Assembly: GCA_030682475.1 (NCBI GenBank)
Contig: JAUXOA010000096.1
Span: forward strand, 1-64,000
Reading direction: 5' to 3'
Length of the DNA stretch: 64,000 nucleotides
From: Rhodoferax sp.
Lineage (GTDB): Bacteria > Pseudomonadota > Gammaproteobacteria > Burkholderiales > Burkholderiaceae_C
In this document: in pieces, positions 8,271-16,814 of the stretch
How the letters are laid out: each line of letters begins with the position of its first letter
Numbering within the stretch: the stretch's first letter is position 1
Notes under the pieces: generated by a model
The model's input: the letters and a program-made list of their open reading frames with translations, nothing else
Told to the model about the DNA's origin: nothing
Databases searched by the model: none
Position numbers and translations under genes: made by a program

Positions 8271-8962
8271 ACTATGTTTTTAATCCTGCCCCCACGGTGT
8301 CTGTGCCGGTGCTGGGCACGTCCGCACGCTTTCCGGTGCACCGCATCTACTGCGTTGGGCGGAACTATGAGGAACATGCCAAGGAAATGGGCTTTAGCGG
8401 CCGCGAGCCGCCCTTCTTCTTTCTGAAACCGACCGACGCATTGGTCGTGGTCAACGCGGGTGAGCCAGGGGTCATGCCCTACCCCAGCCTGACCCAAAAC
8501 CTGCACCACGAAATCGAACTGGTAGTAGCCATTGGCACGGGCGGCAAAAACATCAAGGCAGCCGACGCCCACAAGCACATCTATGGCTACGCCGTCGGAC
8601 TGGACATGACGCGCCGTGATCTGCAAAACGAGATGAAAAAACAGGGCCGCCCCTGGTGCATTGGCAAGGCGTTTGATGCGTCGGCGCCGATCGGCGCTAT
8701 CACCCCGGCTCCAGCAGCAGGCGCTATCGCCAATGCCGAGATTTACCTGCAGGTGAACGGACAGGACCGCCAGCGTAGCAATGTATCCAAACTGATCTGG
8801 AACATCGCTGAAACCATCGAGCACCTGTCAGCCGCGTGGGAACTGCAGCCGGGTGATTTGATCTACACCGGCACTCCTGAAGGCGTGGCCGCTGTGGTGG
8901 CGGGCGACACCATGCTAGGCGCCGTGGCGGGGCTGCAATCCATCACGGTTACTGTCAAGTAA
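8267..8962 (+). CDS. Fumarylpyruvate hydrolase (FAH family)
   Basis: A 231-aa fumarylacetoacetate hydrolase-family enzyme. [21 protein letters not shown] opens the domain. [22 protein letters not shown] (metal-ligand glutamates) and [13 protein letters not shown] follow, then [12 protein letters not shown] near the end. It hydrolyses fumarylpyruvate to fumarate and pyruvate, the last step of the gentisate route, as NagK does. The start at ATG 8267 overlaps the dioxygenase stop and has AAGAAGAAAG just upstream. A longer in-frame reading to 8162 lies entirely inside the dioxygenase and is rejected. Confidence 0.93.
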   Translation: MNYVFNPAPTVSVPVLGTSARFPVHRIYCVGRNYEEHAKEMGFSGREPPFFFLKPTDALVVVNAGEPGVMPYPSLTQNLHHEIELVVAIGTGGKNIKAADAHKHIYGYAVGLDMTRRDLQNEMKKQGRPWCIGKAFDASAPIGAITPAPAAGAIANAEIYLQVNGQDRQRSNVSKLIWNIAETIEHLSAAWELQPGDLIYTGTPEGVAAVVAGDTMLGAVAGLQSITVTVK

Positions 8963-8971
8963 GGCCCGCTT

Positions 8972-9448
8972 TTGCACATCCTTGAATCACTGGCAAAATT
9001 TTGCGCCATTCTGGCCGGCCTCTTGCTCACCACCATCACCCTGGCGACCTGCGCCAGCCTGCTCGGCCGCAACACGATGGGCGTGACGCTAGTCGGCGAT
9101 TTTGAGCTGACTGGCGTCGCCACCGGTGCCGCCATTGCGCTTTTTTTACCCTGGTGCCAATTGCGGCGCGGCAACATCATTGTTGACTTCTTTACTGCCA
9201 AAGCCAGCGCCAAAACCAATGCCGCTCTGGACCGGCTCGGTGCGCTGCTGCTGGCACTGGCCATGGGTCTGCTGACCTGGCGCACCAGCGTGGGCGGCCT
9301 CAACGCGTTCAACACCCAATCCGGCACGATGATGCTGGGTTTCCCGGAATGGATTGTTTACGCAGCCATGGTTCCGCCCCTGGCGCTGACAGCAGCCATC
9401 GGGCTGTGGCAGGGGCTGAACGACTTTGGTGATGAGGTGCAACCATGA
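8972..9448 (+). CDS. dctQ: TRAP transporter small permease (DctQ)
   Basis: A 158-aa inner-membrane protein with four hydrophobic segments (about residues 8-30, 45-63, 83-101, 125-145), as expected for the DctQ subunit of a tripartite ATP-independent periplasmic transporter. It starts at TTG 8972, nine bases after the hydrolase stop; no ATG is closer. Its stop overlaps the dctM start (ATGA), the normal Q-M arrangement. With dctM and dctP it would import an organic acid using a sodium or proton gradient. The operon context points to an aromatic carboxylate such as 3-hydroxybenzoate or gentisate. Confidence 0.9.
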   Translation: MHILESLAKFCAILAGLLLTTITLATCASLLGRNTMGVTLVGDFELTGVATGAAIALFLPWCQLRRGNIIVDFFTAKASAKTNAALDRLGALLLALAMGLLTWRTSVGGLNAFNTQSGTMMLGFPEWIVYAAMVPPLALTAAIGLWQGLNDFGDEVQP

Positions 9449-10764
9449 GCCCGCTGCTGCTGACGCTGATGATTTTTGCGATCATGCTGGGGCTGATGCT
9501 TATTCGTATACCGATTGCCATTGCCATGTTTGCGGCAGGCTGCGTCGGCTACGTCGCCCAGGCGGGCTGGGGACCCTTGAGCAACTTTCTCAACGCCCAG
9601 GCCTTTGCCCGCTTCGCCAGCTATGACTTGTCTGTCATTCCCCTGTTCATTTTGATGGGACATTTCGCCACCCAGGGCGGCATCTCGAAAGCCCTGTTTG
9701 GTTTCGCCAGCGCACTCATGTCGCGTTTCAAAGGCGGCCTGGCGATGGCGGCCGTGCTGGCCAGTGCCGCCTTTGGTTCCATCTGCGGGTCTTCGGTGGC
9801 CACTGCGGCCACCATCACCTCGGTGGCACTGCCCGAGATGAAACGCCATGGCTACTCGGGGCGACTGTCCACCGGCACGCTGGCCGCCGGGGGCACGCTT
9901 GGCATTCTGATACCGCCCTCGGTGCCGCTGGTGATTTATGCCATTTTGACCGAGCAGAATATTGCCAAGCTGTTTGCGGCCGCCATGGTGCCTGGCATCA
10001 TTGCGATGCTGGGCTACATGATTGCCATTGCCATCTACGTGCGTCTGGTACCCGGCCACGCGCCCGACAACGATGTGGTTGGCGACAGGATCACCGCCAA
10101 GATCATGATGGGCATCGTGCCCATCGCGCTTGTTTTTCTGATCGTCTTTGGTGGCATTTACGGTGGCTACTTTACCCCAACCGAAGGGGCTGCCGTCGGC
10201 GCGGCGTCCACCTTTGTAGCGGCACTGCTGAAACGCGAGTTGACTCTTAAGAAGCTCAAATACTGCTTTTATGCCACGGCGGAGGGCTCGGCCATGATCT
10301 TCATGATCTTCATCGGTGCCGACTTGATGAACTCCGCGTTGGCGCTGACCCAGGTGCCCAACCAGATGGCGGGTGTGGTGCAAGGCTGGGGCCTGTCACC
10401 GCTGATGGTGGTCTCATTCATTCTGCTGTTTTACGTGGTGCTGGGCTCGGTGATGGACGAGCTGTCGATGATCCTGCTCACCATTCCCATCTTCTTCCCG
10501 ATGGTCATCGGCCTTGACTTCGGTATGCCAAAAGATTCGGTGGCCATCTGGTTTGGCATCATGGTGTTGATGACGGTGGGCTTTGGCCTGCTGGCGCCGC
10601 CGGTCGGGCTGAACGTGTATGTCGTCAATGGCATGGCCAAAGATGTGCCGATCGCCGAGAGCTACAAAGGTGTCATGCCGTTTTTGATTAGCGATGTGTT
10701 TCGCACGCTGCTGCTGCTGTTCTTTCCCGGCATCTCGCTGTGGCTCGTCAAATACGTCACTTAG
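9445..10764 (+). CDS. dctM: TRAP transporter large permease (DctM)
   Basis: A 439-aa polytopic protein of the ion-transporter superfamily with about a dozen hydrophobic helices. Family signatures include SVIPLFILMGHFATQGG, AAFGSICGSSVATAATI, GTLGILIPPSVPLVIYAI and GFGLLAPPVGLNVYVV. It forms the translocation channel with DctQ. The start overlaps the dctQ stop by 4 bp. The binding-protein gene follows after 67 bp. Confidence 0.94.
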   Translation: MSPLLLTLMIFAIMLGLMLIRIPIAIAMFAAGCVGYVAQAGWGPLSNFLNAQAFARFASYDLSVIPLFILMGHFATQGGISKALFGFASALMSRFKGGLAMAAVLASAAFGSICGSSVATAATITSVALPEMKRHGYSGRLSTGTLAAGGTLGILIPPSVPLVIYAILTEQNIAKLFAAAMVPGIIAMLGYMIAIAIYVRLVPGHAPDNDVVGDRITAKIMMGIVPIALVFLIVFGGIYGGYFTPTEGAAVGAASTFVAALLKRELTLKKLKYCFYATAEGSAMIFMIFIGADLMNSALALTQVPNQMAGVVQGWGLSPLMVVSFILLFYVVLGSVMDELSMILLTIPIFFPMVIGLDFGMPKDSVAIWFGIMVLMTVGFGLLAPPVGLNVYVVNGMAKDVPIAESYKGVMPFLISDVFRTLLLLFFPGISLWLVKYVT

Positions 10765-10831
10765 GGTAAATCCCGTCACCCCTGTGCCTGATTTCAGGTA
10801 CCTTGTCGCCATCAACCTTCTGGAGCCCCCC

Positions 10832-11911
10832 ATGATTCAAAGACGCACACTACTCAAATCCACCGCTGCAGTGGCACTTGCTGCGCCCGCGTTGAGCGGC
10901 CTTGCTCAGCAAACCGTTACCCTCAAGTTTCATACCTTCATGTCACCGCTGTCCAACGTATGGCTGAACATGCACAAGGTCTGGATGAACAAAGTCGAAC
11001 AAGAATCCGGCGGACGTATCAAGTTTGAAGCTTACCCGGCCATGCAGTTGGGCGGCACACCCGTGCAGTTGTATGACCAGGCCAAAGACGGCGTGGTGGA
11101 CATTGTCTGGACGCTTCCCGGCAACACGGCCGGGCGCTTCCCGCGCATAGAAGTGTTTGAGCTGCCCTTCATCATGACCCACGCCGAGGCGACGTCCAAG
11201 GCCTATTGGGAATATGTGCAAACCGTGGCCACCGATGAGTTCAAGGACACGCAGGTGCTGGCGCTGCATGTGCATGGTCCGGGCATGTTCCACACCAAAG
11301 ACAAACAAATCAAGACCGCAGCCGACCTCAAAGGCCTGAAAATGCGCGGCCCTACGCGCCAGATCACCAAGATGCTGGGCTATTTGGGTGCCACGCCGGT
11401 GGGCATGCCCCTGCCTGGTATTCCCGACGCCCTGTCCAAAGGCACCATTGATGGCGCGGCCATCCCATGGGAAGTGGTTCCTGCGGTCAAAGTGAATGAA
11501 CTCACCAAGTTCCACAGCGAATTTGACCCCGCAGCCGGGGCGCTGTACACCACCACGTTCGTGATGGCCATGAACAAGGCCAAGTACGATTCGCTCCCCG
11601 CCGATCTGAAAAAGATCATCGACAACAACTCCGGCCTGGCGACCTCTGGTTGGCTGGGCAAGGTACAACAGGCCGGTGATGTGGCGGGCCGGCAATCGGC
11701 GGTTGACCGCAAAAACACGATCTACACCATCCCGCCGACGGATGCCCAGGAGTTCAAACGCAAGGCCAATTTGGTTGAAGTGGAGTGGATGCAAGACATG
11801 AACAAGCGCGGCTTTGACGGCCGCAAGCTGCTCGACAGCGCACGCGCCTTGATCGAGAAACACAGCAAGGCCGCACCCGCTGCTGCCAAGACAGCACCGA
11901 AAAAAGCCTGA
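10832..11911 (+). CDS. dctP: TRAP transporter periplasmic substrate-binding protein (DctP)
   Basis: A 359-aa DctP-family solute receptor. The N-terminus MIQRRTLLKSTAAVALAAPA has a twin arginine followed by a hydrophobic stretch and an Ala-x-Ala-like end, so it is probably exported by Tat, or otherwise by Sec. The mature part contains the TRAP binding-protein pattern: LKFHTFMSPLSNVWLNMH, a central MRGPTRQITKMLGYLGATPVG with the carboxylate-binding Arg, and IDGAAIPWEVVPAVK. The C-terminus ends in an Ala/Lys/Pro-rich tail. It starts at ATG 10832. Binding an aromatic acid is inferred from the gentisate genes upstream. Confidence 0.92.
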   Translation: MIQRRTLLKSTAAVALAAPALSGLAQQTVTLKFHTFMSPLSNVWLNMHKVWMNKVEQESGGRIKFEAYPAMQLGGTPVQLYDQAKDGVVDIVWTLPGNTAGRFPRIEVFELPFIMTHAEATSKAYWEYVQTVATDEFKDTQVLALHVHGPGMFHTKDKQIKTAADLKGLKMRGPTRQITKMLGYLGATPVGMPLPGIPDALSKGTIDGAAIPWEVVPAVKVNELTKFHSEFDPAAGALYTTTFVMAMNKAKYDSLPADLKKIIDNNSGLATSGWLGKVQQAGDVAGRQSAVDRKNTIYTIPPTDAQEFKRKANLVEVEWMQDMNKRGFDGRKLLDSARALIEKHSKAAPAAAKTAPKKA

Positions 11912-11926
11912 CATTACACTGCGTTC

Positions 11927-12472
11927 ATGCTGCGAACCCCCATCAAACACTGCAAAAACTGCGGCGCTGCCGTGAGCTACCGAATACCGGACGATGGCGA
12001 CACCAAAGAGCGTGCGGTCTGCACCGCCTGCTACACCCTCCATTACGAAAACCCGCTCAACGTGGTGGGCACCGTGCCGCATTGGGGTGACAAGGTACTG
12101 CTTTGCAAACGCAATATCGAGCCGCGTTGGGGCAAATGGACGTTGCCGGCCGGCTTTATGGAGCTCGATGAGACCGTGGCCGAAGGCGCTGCGCGCGAAA
12201 CGCTGGAGGAGGCCGGGGCTCAATTCGAGATGGAAGGTTTTTTCTCTCTTCTCAACGTCGCCCGCGTCGGGCAGGTCCACATGTTCTACCGGGCACGCCT
12301 GCTCAGCGACACCTTCAGCCCCGGCTTTGAGACCATCGAGGCACGCCTGTTTTCTGAGGCCGAAATTCCCTGGGACGAGATTGCGTTCAGAACCGTCAAG
12401 GAAACGCTGGAACACTACTTTGCAGACCGCCGCGCTGGCCATTTCTCCATTCACACCATTGATATCGTCTGA
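11927..12472 (+). CDS. NUDIX hydrolase with N-terminal zinc ribbon
   Basis: A 181-aa protein. CKNC and CTAC (residues 9-12 and 32-35) form a rubredoxin-like zinc ribbon. The NUDIX box at about residues 75-97 is intact: G-x5-E-x7-REx-x-EE-x-G, reading GFMELDE...ARETLEEAGA. This architecture is like NudC-type and ADP-ribose/NADH pyrophosphatase relatives, but the exact nucleotide substrate is not readable. It begins 15 bp after dctP and could be cotranscribed, though no functional link is obvious. Its last 169 bp are duplicated at 13163-13331. Confidence 0.9.
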   Translation: MLRTPIKHCKNCGAAVSYRIPDDGDTKERAVCTACYTLHYENPLNVVGTVPHWGDKVLLCKRNIEPRWGKWTLPAGFMELDETVAEGAARETLEEAGAQFEMEGFFSLLNVARVGQVHMFYRARLLSDTFSPGFETIEARLFSEAEIPWDEIAFRTVKETLEHYFADRRAGHFSIHTIDIV

Positions 12473-12601
12473 AATTGAAAACGCCTCAAAGGCAGCGGCA
12501 TATTTCGTTACAAATAATCCATTACAAAACCTCCGCACAAGACGTACTGAGCACTACACTCGGACCAAAATCCAGATCAAAATAATCGGGAGGAATTGAA
12601 A

Positions 12602-13054
12602 ATGCGTTTTGATCTTGCCGTGCGAGCCGTACTCGCCACCACAGTCGTGGCCTTTGCAATGGTTGGCTGCAGTGTGTTGCAGCCCGACGCGCACCTGGCG
12701 GCATTCAGTACCCAGATGACAGGCTTGAACCAGATACCGCGCGTGAACACCCCGGCTACCGGCCGGGTGGACGCTTTGTTGGACAAAAACACCCTGCTGT
12801 TCCGCTGGAAGCTGTCGTTTACAGGCCTGAGTGGCCCAGCCACAGCGGGCCACTTTCATGGCCCGGCCGCCATTGGTGCCAACGCGAACACTACCCTCCC
12901 CTTCAAAAACCCAATCAAGAGCCCCTTGGACGGTCGGGCCATGCTGACCCCAGCGCAGGCTGCAGACCTACTGGCTGGAAAATGGTACATCAATATTCAC
13001 ACCACAGCCCACCCCGGCGGTGAAATTCGAGGACAGATGATTTTGCGTGAGTAA
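12602..13054 (+). CDS. CHRD-domain lipoprotein
   Basis: A 150-aa protein. A signal peptide with a lipobox (FAMVGC, Cys about residue 22) predicts a lipid-anchored envelope protein. The mature part matches the CHRD pattern: an opening with LNQIP, central GHFHGPA, and an end with WYINIHTTAHPGGEIRGQM. CHRD domains occur in eukaryotic chordin and in bacterial surface or periplasmic proteins; their bacterial role is poorly defined. It starts at ATG 12602 behind GGGAGGAATTGAAA, a strong ribosome-binding site. It sits between the full NUDIX gene and the dsbB/NUDIX scar. Confidence 0.88.
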   Translation: MRFDLAVRAVLATTVVAFAMVGCSVLQPDAHLAAFSTQMTGLNQIPRVNTPATGRVDALLDKNTLLFRWKLSFTGLSGPATAGHFHGPAAIGANANTTLPFKNPIKSPLDGRAMLTPAQAADLLAGKWYINIHTTAHPGGEIRGQMILRE

Positions 13055-13135
13055 GGCAATTGATGGCTTTTGAGGGCACTCTGAAACTCATGGCTGCAAT
13101 ATTGCCTGGCCCGTTTGGCGAACGTCTGGCCGGAT

Positions 13136-13167
13136 TCAGCGGCGTTTCGCTAGTCTGTAGATCAGCG
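13136..13167 (-). pseudogene. dsbB 3'-end fragment
   Basis: These 32 bp match the last ten codons and stop of dsbB (18978-19009) with one mismatch, in the same orientation. The match begins exactly at the stop codon. It runs directly into the NUDIX fragment through a shared CAGCG, the signature of illegitimate recombination at microhomology. Confidence 0.8.
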
Positions 13168-13331
13168 ACACCTTCAGCCCCGGCTTTGAGACCATCGAGG
13201 CACGCCTGTTTTCTGAGGCCAAAATTCCCTGGGACGAGATTGCGTTCAGAACCGTCAAGGAAACGCTGGAACACTACTTTGCAGACCGCCGCGCTGGCCA
13301 CTTCTCCATCCATGTCATAGATATCGTCTGA
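13163..13331 (+). pseudogene. Duplicated 3' end of the NUDIX gene
   Basis: About 169 bp nearly identical to 12304-12472, the last 55 codons and stop of the NUDIX hydrolase. The differences are one A/G change in the middle and a small cluster near the end. It lacks the NUDIX box and a start, so it is a remnant. An open frame from 13060 runs through it but has no independent support. It is fused at its left end to a dsbB tail. Confidence 0.85.
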
Positions 13332-13401
13332 GTTAAAGCGCTTGCGGCTTTTGGGGCTTCGTTGGCTTTAAACCGGCGGGGGCTAGAGGCACTTTTTGTG
13401 C

Positions 13402-16400
13402 TTATTTTTCCTCGATTAGCCTGATTTCTTCGGCAGTCAACTCAAACAGTTGATACACGATGGCGTCGATCTCAAGCTCGGCCTGCGTGATGGCTTGAGT
13501 GAATGCCGCCACACGCTCGCGAGCTTGCGTGACGGCGGCGTCCCAGTCGTTGCGCTCGGTTAAGTTGAGCTCGCGTTTGAAGCGTTTTTTCAGCTCGGCG
13601 GTGAAATCACCAAACTCAGGCACGCCACTCTGCCAGGCCGCAGGCAGCTTGGCACCGCCTGCGGCCGTCAAATTGCTTAAGCCACCCGGCACCAGGTCGC
13701 GCAGCGCAGCGCGGCCAAAGCGGGCAATCTCGTCGCGGCGTGATTCGGCGGCAGTTTGGGCGGATTGGGCCAGTGTGACGAGCCGAGCTTTTACCGTTTG
13801 TGACGCTTCGGGGATGGGTAGCGTTTCGACGTGCTGGGTAAAGAGACGATAAAACCCGCCCCGGTAGGCACTGGTCATGCCGGTCAACAAAAACCACATC
13901 GCCTTGGAAACCATCAAGGCCAGTAAAAAATGGTCCGCATCGGCAACGAAATAACCGGTGTTGGCCATCACCGACTGCTGGGTTTCGATAGAGAAATTGG
14001 GCTTGTCGCTCATGTCCACATAGACCAGCTTCACCGAGTCAAACTTGTCGTAATAGGCGCAAGCGCGCAGCTCCCACCAAAACTCACCTTGGTCGCTGCG
14101 TTTGCGAGCTTGGGGCTCAAAGCTTTGCAGCCAACGGGCGACTGCTGGCTGCTGGCTGCTGAACCATTGCCAGGCCAGCGCTTCGACAAGCTCAGCGCGA
14201 ACGGTAGTGGGGGCTGGGCTTGCCGCCTGCGCTGCCACTACCAGGGTTTGACCCTGCTGCGCCTCAAAGCCCAGACGGGTGCTGCCATTTTTAATCAAGA
14301 GCAAATGCTCGTTGTGCGCTTCAACGCGCCACTTCTTCAGGTTTTCGCCGCGCAAAAAAGGTTTGATCAGAGCAGCGCTGCGGGGGTCTTCGCTGATCAG
14401 GCGATCTTTGCTGACGCCATCGAGCACGAAGGCTTCGTTGAGCCCGGTCAAGAGCCCGCGATAAGGAGAGCCGTAAACCTCTTTAAGCGTCTTGCGTCCA
14501 TGCTGTAGTTTGTAGCGCAAGGCGGCTTCGCGGCGGTCTTCCAGACGCCAGCTTTCACTACCAAGCTGGCCTTGCGGCATCAGGCAGGCAGACGCATTGA
14601 AGGCCTCAATCAATTTGCCAGGCACCTCGGTTTTGAGCGTCAGAAACTTGATGTTCTGCGCCGCATCGGGTGCACCGCTGCGTTGCAAGGTGATGATGAC
14701 CGGATAAGTGGTGACGCCTTCAAACACCTGTAAATCGCCAAAATCAACCACCGTCTCAATCTGCGCATGCGCCAGCAGATAGGCGCGCAACTTTTCTCCC
14801 GAACCGGTTTTGAAAAACGTGGACGACGAAATAAATCCGAGGCGCCCACCGGCATTACCGTTGCAGTCCACCTCACGCAAAAGGCGAATACCCAGCTCAA
14901 AAAAGTAGCAATACAAGTCTGCCCGGTCAGTGGCCACGGCGTAACGCTTTTCCAGGTAAGGCTTGATGCCCTTGAGCCGCTCCATGCGCACATACGGCGG
15001 ATTGCCCACGATCACATCAAAGCCGCCTTGCGCCACAACGCCGGGGAAAGCGCTGGTCCAGTTGAAGGCCTTGGGGTCAAACTCCAGGCCACCGTCCGCG
15101 CTGGAGACCAGACTGTTGCCGACACGCAGGTTGGCTTCCAGGCTTTCCAGCGGCTTGCCGTGTTTGGCGGTTTTGAGCCAGAGGCTGAGTTTGGTGATCT
15201 CGATGCTTTCGGCGTTCAAATCGACGCCAAACAGGTTGCTGTTCAAAATCTCTTTGTCGGCGTTGAACACTTCCATGCTGCCGGTAATCACCGCAATTTG
15301 TTCGTTGACGTTGTTGTATTCCGCCAGCAGCACGTCAAATGCTGCCACCAAAAACGCGCCGGAACCACAGGCCGGGTCGCACACCTTGAGGGTGATGAGC
15401 TCGGCCAGCCAGGCGCGCCAGAAGATAAGCTCCACCACGCGTTCGGGCTGCGCCAGCGTTTTCGCGTATTTCTTTTCTTCAGCAGCGGGTTTGCGCCATT
15501 CGCCACTTATTTGATAGTTACACAGGAATTCTGCACGGCGGCTCTCAATGGTTTTACCCAATGTCTGGTCGACAATGAAAGCGGTGATGAACTCGGGCGT
15601 GTAAACAATGCCATGCTCTTTGCGCGCACCGTTGACCGAGCTGGTAGCGGCCCTGGCTTGCTCTGCTTGCCGGGTAATGGCCTCCAGCGTAAAGGCGCCG
15701 GTGTCGGCCAGCTCTTTGAGTTGCTCCAGGTCGGTGATGGACTGCTCAAATATGTGGCCCAGCACGTTGACCGAAACTTCGCCGCCAAAGTCGTATTTGC
15801 CGAACTCCATGAACATGTCACAGGCGGCATTGGGCACGCTCAAATTGTCGAGCAAACCGTCTGGCGCGAACAAGCCACCGTTGTAGGGCGGAATGCCGCG
15901 CTCGGGCAGGCCTTTGTCGATGGCCCTGAACAGGGTTTTGTAATGCTCGTATTTGGGTACAACCGCCCAGCCGCTGCTGTTGTTGACGCTTCTCAAAGTA
16001 TCGGCTGGCAGCAGGCCGCGCTGCTGGGCAAATGCAATAAACAACACGCGGTCAAGCAGCTTTTGCGCCGGGGTGATGAGCGCACCGGGCGCCAAGTCGT
16101 TGGCGTGTGCCAAGGCGGTGATGAGCTGGATACGCCAGCGCTTGTAGTCAGCGTAAAGCTCGCGGGTGATTTGTTTTTCGATCTGCCCGGATTCGTTCAG
16201 CAGCGCGGCGGTGCGCCCACCCAGCAGGTTGTCGGCCCCCAGTAACAGCATCAACCGCTGGTAGTGGGCGGGCGAGTCGGCCACCTCCAGCAAATCAAAG
16301 CGCTCGTACACGCGGCGCGTGTGGCCGACCGCATAGAGCCGGATTTCCAGCATGTTGGAGAGCAACAAAAACTTGCAGTTGGGCAAGTCCATGGCGTATT

Positions 16401-16806
16401 CCCATACCTGCTGGACCGGCGACTTGTAGCGCCCAGGCATCATCACATCCAGGTTGGGTGTGTCCGCACCTTTGAGCTCGACTGGCACCAGACCTGAGTC
16501 GCCGTGCGGGCCAAAACGTCCCAACAGAATGTCGGCCCGCCCTTTGCCAACATAGTTTTCATCCGCCAGAGTGAACTCGGAGCCACTGCCAAAGGCTTTG
16601 TAACCGAGCAGCTCACAGAAGAATTTTTGCGTGAAGGCACCGCGAATTTGCTGCTCATTGCGCTGCCGAATCGCCCCGCTGCGGATGGTTTCTGCCCATT
16701 CAGTGAGCAACAATTGATGCGCTGGCGGCGCTGCCGCCTGCGGCGCCGAGCGCGCCAGTAAGCGGGCGTTAAACAGGTGTTGGTGATCGAGTGCTTGTTG
16801 GGCCAT
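13402..16806 (-). CDS. Single-chain Type IIG-like restriction-modification enzyme (Eco57I-type methylase fused to nuclease)
   Basis: An 1134-aa multidomain protein. The N-terminus has a PD-(D/E)xK-like nuclease core (GKGRADILLG about residues 88-96, then VELKG about 109-113). A helical linker follows. The adenine-methyltransferase domain has motif I DPACGSGAF at 477-485 and catalytic motif IV NPPY at 602-605. The C-terminus (about 800-1134) looks like a target-recognition domain with coiled-coil Arg/Glu-rich segments. This R-M-S order in one chain is typical of Type IIG/IIL enzymes; BREX PglX-like methylases are a weaker alternative. No partner genes are adjacent. Near residue 868 an in-frame VRAELVEA stretch comes from a dispersed DNA repeat. 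It starts at ATG 16806. Confidence 0.85.
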   Translation of the reverse strand: MAQQALDHQHLFNARLLARSAPQAAAPPAHQLLLTEWAETIRSGAIRQRNEQQIRGAFTQKFFCELLGYKAFGSGSEFTLADENYVGKGRADILLGRFGPHGDSGLVPVELKGADTPNLDVMMPGRYKSPVQQVWEYAMDLPNCKFLLLSNMLEIRLYAVGHTRRVYERFDLLEVADSPAHYQRLMLLLGADNLLGGRTAALLNESGQIEKQITRELYADYKRWRIQLITALAHANDLAPGALITPAQKLLDRVLFIAFAQQRGLLPADTLRSVNNSSGWAVVPKYEHYKTLFRAIDKGLPERGIPPYNGGLFAPDGLLDNLSVPNAACDMFMEFGKYDFGGEVSVNVLGHIFEQSITDLEQLKELADTGAFTLEAITRQAEQARAATSSVNGARKEHGIVYTPEFITAFIVDQTLGKTIESRRAEFLCNYQISGEWRKPAAEEKKYAKTLAQPERVVELIFWRAWLAELITLKVCDPACGSGAFLVAAFDVLLAEYNNVNEQIAVITGSMEVFNADKEILNSNLFGVDLNAESIEITKLSLWLKTAKHGKPLESLEANLRVGNSLVSSADGGLEFDPKAFNWTSAFPGVVAQGGFDVIVGNPPYVRMERLKGIKPYLEKRYAVATDRADLYCYFFELGIRLLREVDCNGNAGGRLGFISSSTFFKTGSGEKLRAYLLAHAQIETVVDFGDLQVFEGVTTYPVIITLQRSGAPDAAQNIKFLTLKTEVPGKLIEAFNASACLMPQGQLGSESWRLEDRREAALRYKLQHGRKTLKEVYGSPYRGLLTGLNEAFVLDGVSKDRLISEDPRSAALIKPFLRGENLKKWRVEAHNEHLLLIKNGSTRLGFEAQQGQTLVVAAQAASPAPTTVRAELVEALAWQWFSSQQPAVARWLQSFEPQARKRSDQGEFWWELRACAYYDKFDSVKLVYVDMSDKPNFSIETQQSVMANTGYFVADADHFLLALMVSKAMWFLLTGMTSAYRGGFYRLFTQHVETLPIPEASQTVKARLVTLAQSAQTAAESRRDEIARFGRAALRDLVPGGLSNLTAAGGAKLPAAWQSGVPEFGDFTAELKKRFKRELNLTERNDWDAAVTQARERVAAFTQAITQAELEIDAIVYQLFELTAEEIRLIEEK
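14181..14204 (-). repeat. VRAELVEA-type palindromic repeat inside the R-M gene
   Basis: A 24-bp copy of the element also seen at 28093-28117 and, in multiple arms, at 57851-57922. Here it lies in frame within the C-terminal third of the restriction-modification gene and translates as VRAELVEA. Confidence 0.8.
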
Positions 16807-16814
16807 GTGCCTGA

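Noticed and set aside
10943-12538. 531-codon open frame on the minus strand
   Set aside because: Antisense to dctP and the NUDIX gene, with low-complexity shadow composition and no motif.
13060-13320. 86-codon open frame spanning the scar
   Set aside because: It reads through the dsbB and NUDIX fragments in a frame different from both parent genes, so it is not a gene.
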